64,000 bases of DNA from Planctomycetaceae bacterium (GTDB lineage Bacteria; Planctomycetota; Planctomycetia; Pirellulales; Thermoguttaceae), in the NCBI GenBank assembly GCA_012719125.1, contig JAAYAY010000028.1, positions 62,001 to 126,000 on the forward strand. Direction: 5' to 3'. The notes beneath the pieces are model-generated. The model did no database searches. It was not told the DNA's origin and was given only the letters and a program-made list of their open reading frames with translations. Made by a program: the position numbers and the translations under genes. This document shows positions 62,174 to 64,000 of the stretch, piece by piece. How positions within the stretch are numbered: position 1 is the stretch's first letter; every line of letters begins with the position of its first letter.

Positions 62174-62325
62174 GTAGCAGGCACGCTCCGCCGTGCCGTC
62201 CGCCAAAGAAGGTAGCAGGCACGCTCCGCCGTGCCGTCCGCCAAAGAAGGTAGCAGGCACGCTCCGCCGTGCCGTCCGCCAAAGAAAGTAGCAGGCACGC
62301 TCCGCCGTGCCGTCCGCAGAACTGC
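62174..62325. repeat. Four tandem 38-bp repeats
   Basis: Units start at 62174, 62212, 62250 and 62288 with GTAGCAGGCACGCTCCGCCG and continue TGCCGTCCGCCAAAGAAG; the last unit diverges after 62317. Each unit contains the hairpin GGCACG-CTCCGC-CGTGCC. They lie about 110 bp upstream of the agarase-like gene and upstream of the amidohydrolase pair on the other strand. Confidence 0.9.
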
Positions 62326-62593
62326 CGGAAATCCCGATTTCCCGCCAGCGGCGCTCGGAGAGCGCCTGCTGCTTTTCCTGCCACGAGAGGACTTTGCAGT
62401 TCTCCTGGGTTCGGCAGATGGATATGGGCGATGGTGGGGGGAGTTACCTTCTTCGCTGGCGGTTCTCTCGTCGGTGAGGTGGCGGGGCTTCTGTCCTCGC
62501 TTACGCTTCGGGTTGGTGTGGGTTGTTGTGGGGTGTTGGAGGAGTTACAAATGAGACGCTGTGGTGTTTCCGTTCATCCGGAGAGGCGAAACT

Positions 62594-63508
62594 ATGAACT
62601 CTTCTGATTGCAGAGTCACGCGGAGAGCTGTGCTGGTACGGGCGGCGCAGGCGGCGGTGGCGGCCGGGGTGGCGTCGCGGTGTCAACTCGCGGCCGCGGA
62701 GAAATCGCCGGCCCGTTTTCCGGACTATGAGATCTGGGATATGCACGGGCATCTGACGTCGCCGGGGGCTACGCCCAAGGAGAAGATCACCAATCTCCTG
62801 AGGGCGGCCGATCGGATGGGAATTGAGCGGGTGATCGTGTTCATGGGCTATCCGTGGACTTACGAGCCGACGCCCGACGACATGCGGCGGGAGAACGACC
62901 AGGTGCTCGAGGCCGTGGCGGGTTCGGGAGGTCGCGCTTACGGCTTTGTTTACGTCAACCCGCGGCATACGGAGGCGAGCCTGGCCGAGATGGATCGGTG
63001 CATTGAGGGCGGGCCGATGGTTGGGGTGAAGTTGTGGGTGGCCGTGCGTTGCTTCGAGGAGTGCCTGGATCCGATCGTGGAGCGTGCCACGGAGTTGAAG
63101 GCGCCGGTGCTTCAGCACACGTGGTACAAGATCACGGGGAACCTGCCCGGCGAATCGACGGCGGGGGACCTGGCGATTCTGGCGGCACGGCATCCGAAGG
63201 CGACCTTCATTGCCGCGCACACGGGGGGCGACTGGGAACTTGGCATTCGGGCGATCCGCGGTCTGCCCAACGTGACCGCCGAGATTTGCGGCGGCAATCC
63301 GACGGCGGGTTTCGTCGAGATGGCGGTTCGTGAACTGGGGGCCGAGCGGGTCATGTACGGGAGCGACTATTCCGGGCGGAGCTTCGCCTCGCAATTGGCG
63401 AAGGTCTACGGAGCCGACATCTCGGAGGAGGCCAAGCGATTGATTCTGGCGGGGAATATCAAGCGGATGCTTGCACCGATCTTCAAGGCGAAGGGGATGA
63501 CACTATGA
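62594..63508 (+). CDS. Tat-exported amidohydrolase-2-family protein
   Basis: ATG at 62594 with GAGAGGCG upstream gives 304 residues. A twin-arginine-like signal (VTRRAVLVRAAQAAVAAGVA) leads into a metal-dependent TIM barrel: YEIWDMHGHLTS near 38, GVKLWVAVRCFEECLDPI near 142, FIAAHTGGDWELG near 208 and VMYGSDYSGRSF near 255. This is the PF04909-type layout, whose members are decarboxylases or lactone hydrolases. Its stop overlaps the next start (ATGA), so both proteins are translated together. Confidence 0.85.
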   Translation: MNSSDCRVTRRAVLVRAAQAAVAAGVASRCQLAAAEKSPARFPDYEIWDMHGHLTSPGATPKEKITNLLRAADRMGIERVIVFMGYPWTYEPTPDDMRRENDQVLEAVAGSGGRAYGFVYVNPRHTEASLAEMDRCIEGGPMVGVKLWVAVRCFEECLDPIVERATELKAPVLQHTWYKITGNLPGESTAGDLAILAARHPKATFIAAHTGGDWELGIRAIRGLPNVTAEICGGNPTAGFVEMAVRELGAERVMYGSDYSGRSFASQLAKVYGADISEEAKRLILAGNIKRMLAPIFKAKGMTL

Positions 63509-64000
63509 TCGTCGACGTGAACGTTCACCTGTCGCGCTGGCCGTTTCGAAGACTGGCTTGCGACGAGTTGCCGAGGTTGATTGAGAAGCTTCAGGCCGGG
63601 GGCGTGGACCAGGCCTGGGCGGCGAGTTTCGACGCGGTCTTTCACAAGGACGTTGCGGCGGTCAATTCGCGATTGGCGGCCGATTGCCGCAAGACGCGGC
63701 CGGGGATGCTGCTGCCGTTCGGCACGGTCAACCCGACGCTGCCGGATTGGCGAGAGGACGTGAGGCGATGCCACGAGGAGCACAAGATGCCGGGGGTACG
63801 GCTCTATCCGGGCTATCATGGGTACGCACTCGACGCTCCTGAGCTGGCCGAACTGCTCACGATGGCGGAGGAGCGGGGGCTTGTCGTGCAGGTTGTGGTC
63901 CGCCTGGAAGACACGCGGATGCAGCACCCCTTGATGCGGGTGGAGGACGTGGATCCGAAGCCGTTGGCGGAACTGGTTGCGGCGCGCCCCAAGCTCCGCG
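63505..64000 (+). CDS. Second amidohydrolase-2-like protein, 3' end outside window
   Basis: The frame starts at the ATGA overlap and runs open to the window end, giving 165 visible codons. It begins MIVDVNVHLSRWPFRRLACD, with the D-x-N-x-H metal motif of amidohydrolases at the N-terminus. PGMLLPFGTVNPTLPDWRED and GVRLYPGYHGYALD follow, as in the first gene's family. It has no signal peptide, in contrast to its partner. The pair may act on the same substrate on different sides of the membrane or form a heteromer. Confidence 0.8.
   Translation, partial: MIVDVNVHLSRWPFRRLACDELPRLIEKLQAGGVDQAWAASFDAVFHKDVAAVNSRLAADCRKTRPGMLLPFGTVNPTLPDWREDVRRCHEEHKMPGVRLYPGYHGYALDAPELAELLTMAEERGLVVQVVVRLEDTRMQHPLMRVEDVDPKPLAELVAARPKLR

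Noticed and set aside
59985-62177. A 730-codon frame opposite the agarase-like gene
   Set aside because: It is a shadow of the GC-rich sense gene, Gly/Val/Ala-rich, and shows no domain.
62174-62325. Possible CRISPR array
   Set aside because: The 38-bp units are directly adjacent with no variable spacers.

Overview
The window looks like a chromosomal segment of a planctomycete, probably from the Pirellulales or a related order. This rests on gene content, not on a marker tree. Diagnostic content includes a DUF1549/DUF1553 protein, a DUF1501 protein and a pre-peptidase (PPC) protein in a row. It also includes a DUF1559 prepilin-like protein followed by a small lipoprotein, a Ser/Thr kinase fused to PEGA and formylglycine-type domains, several Tat-exported Gfo/Idh/MocA and amidohydrolase proteins, membrane proteins carrying the planctomycete FxLRxLL motif, and a hydrazine-synthase-alpha-like multihaem protein. 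The DNA is GC-rich and gene density is moderate. Several intergenic stretches hold repeats and gene remnants.

Region 1 (1-20.6 kb, mostly + strand). A 5'-truncated heparinase II/III-type lyase comes first. It is followed by an ECF-like sigma factor translationally coupled to a membrane protein with four tandem repeats. Next come a giant coiled-coil/DUF1549/DUF1553 protein with its DUF1501 and PPC partners, a small minus-strand pair ending in a ThiS-like gene without its GlyGly tail, a Gfo/Idh/MocA dehydrogenase and the kinase fusion.

Region 2 (21-25.8 kb). A YhcH/YjgK/YiaL gene and the glycogen debranching gene glgX face each other. Their 3' ends are duplicated as a roughly 390-bp direct repeat. 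The repeat copies flank decayed DNA that includes an internally deleted short-chain dehydrogenase. Beyond the glgX start lies a cobalamin riboswitch on the + strand with no sense gene after it; it points into the 3' end of a minus-strand membrane-protein gene.

Region 3 (25.8-36.7 kb). This is housekeeping and regulatory DNA: a divergent shikimate-dehydrogenase-like gene, a PolB-type 3'-5' exonuclease, rplU without rpmA, RNase E/G, a DUF2344 protein, and a minus-strand cluster hpf-ptsN-ptsH-ptsP. The HPr of that cluster has Asp at the usual Ser46 position. A hemerythrin fused to a ferritin-like domain follows.

Region 4 (37-54.5 kb). A tri-haem HZS-alpha-like protein and a secreted hydrolase-like protein are followed by a shrunken duplicate of their 3' ends. 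Then come the DUF1559/lipoprotein pair, a GT-C-type membrane protein, clpX, a metallophosphoesterase, a GH109-like oxidoreductase and an acetyl xylan esterase. Palindromic intergenic repeats occur at about 47.1, 52.9 and 53.05 kb.

Region 5 (54.8-64 kb). This is accessory DNA. A pseudogene with one in-frame stop precedes a 3.2-kb segment bounded by 197-bp direct repeats. The repeats include the 3' half of tRNA-His and its terminator, and the segment carries an ankyrin protein and a toxin-antitoxin-like pair. A creatininase remnant, an FHA protein, an agarase-like glycoside hydrolase, a 4 x 38-bp tandem repeat and two coupled amidohydrolases complete the window.

Functions come from motif recognition and recalled family knowledge only; no database search was run.
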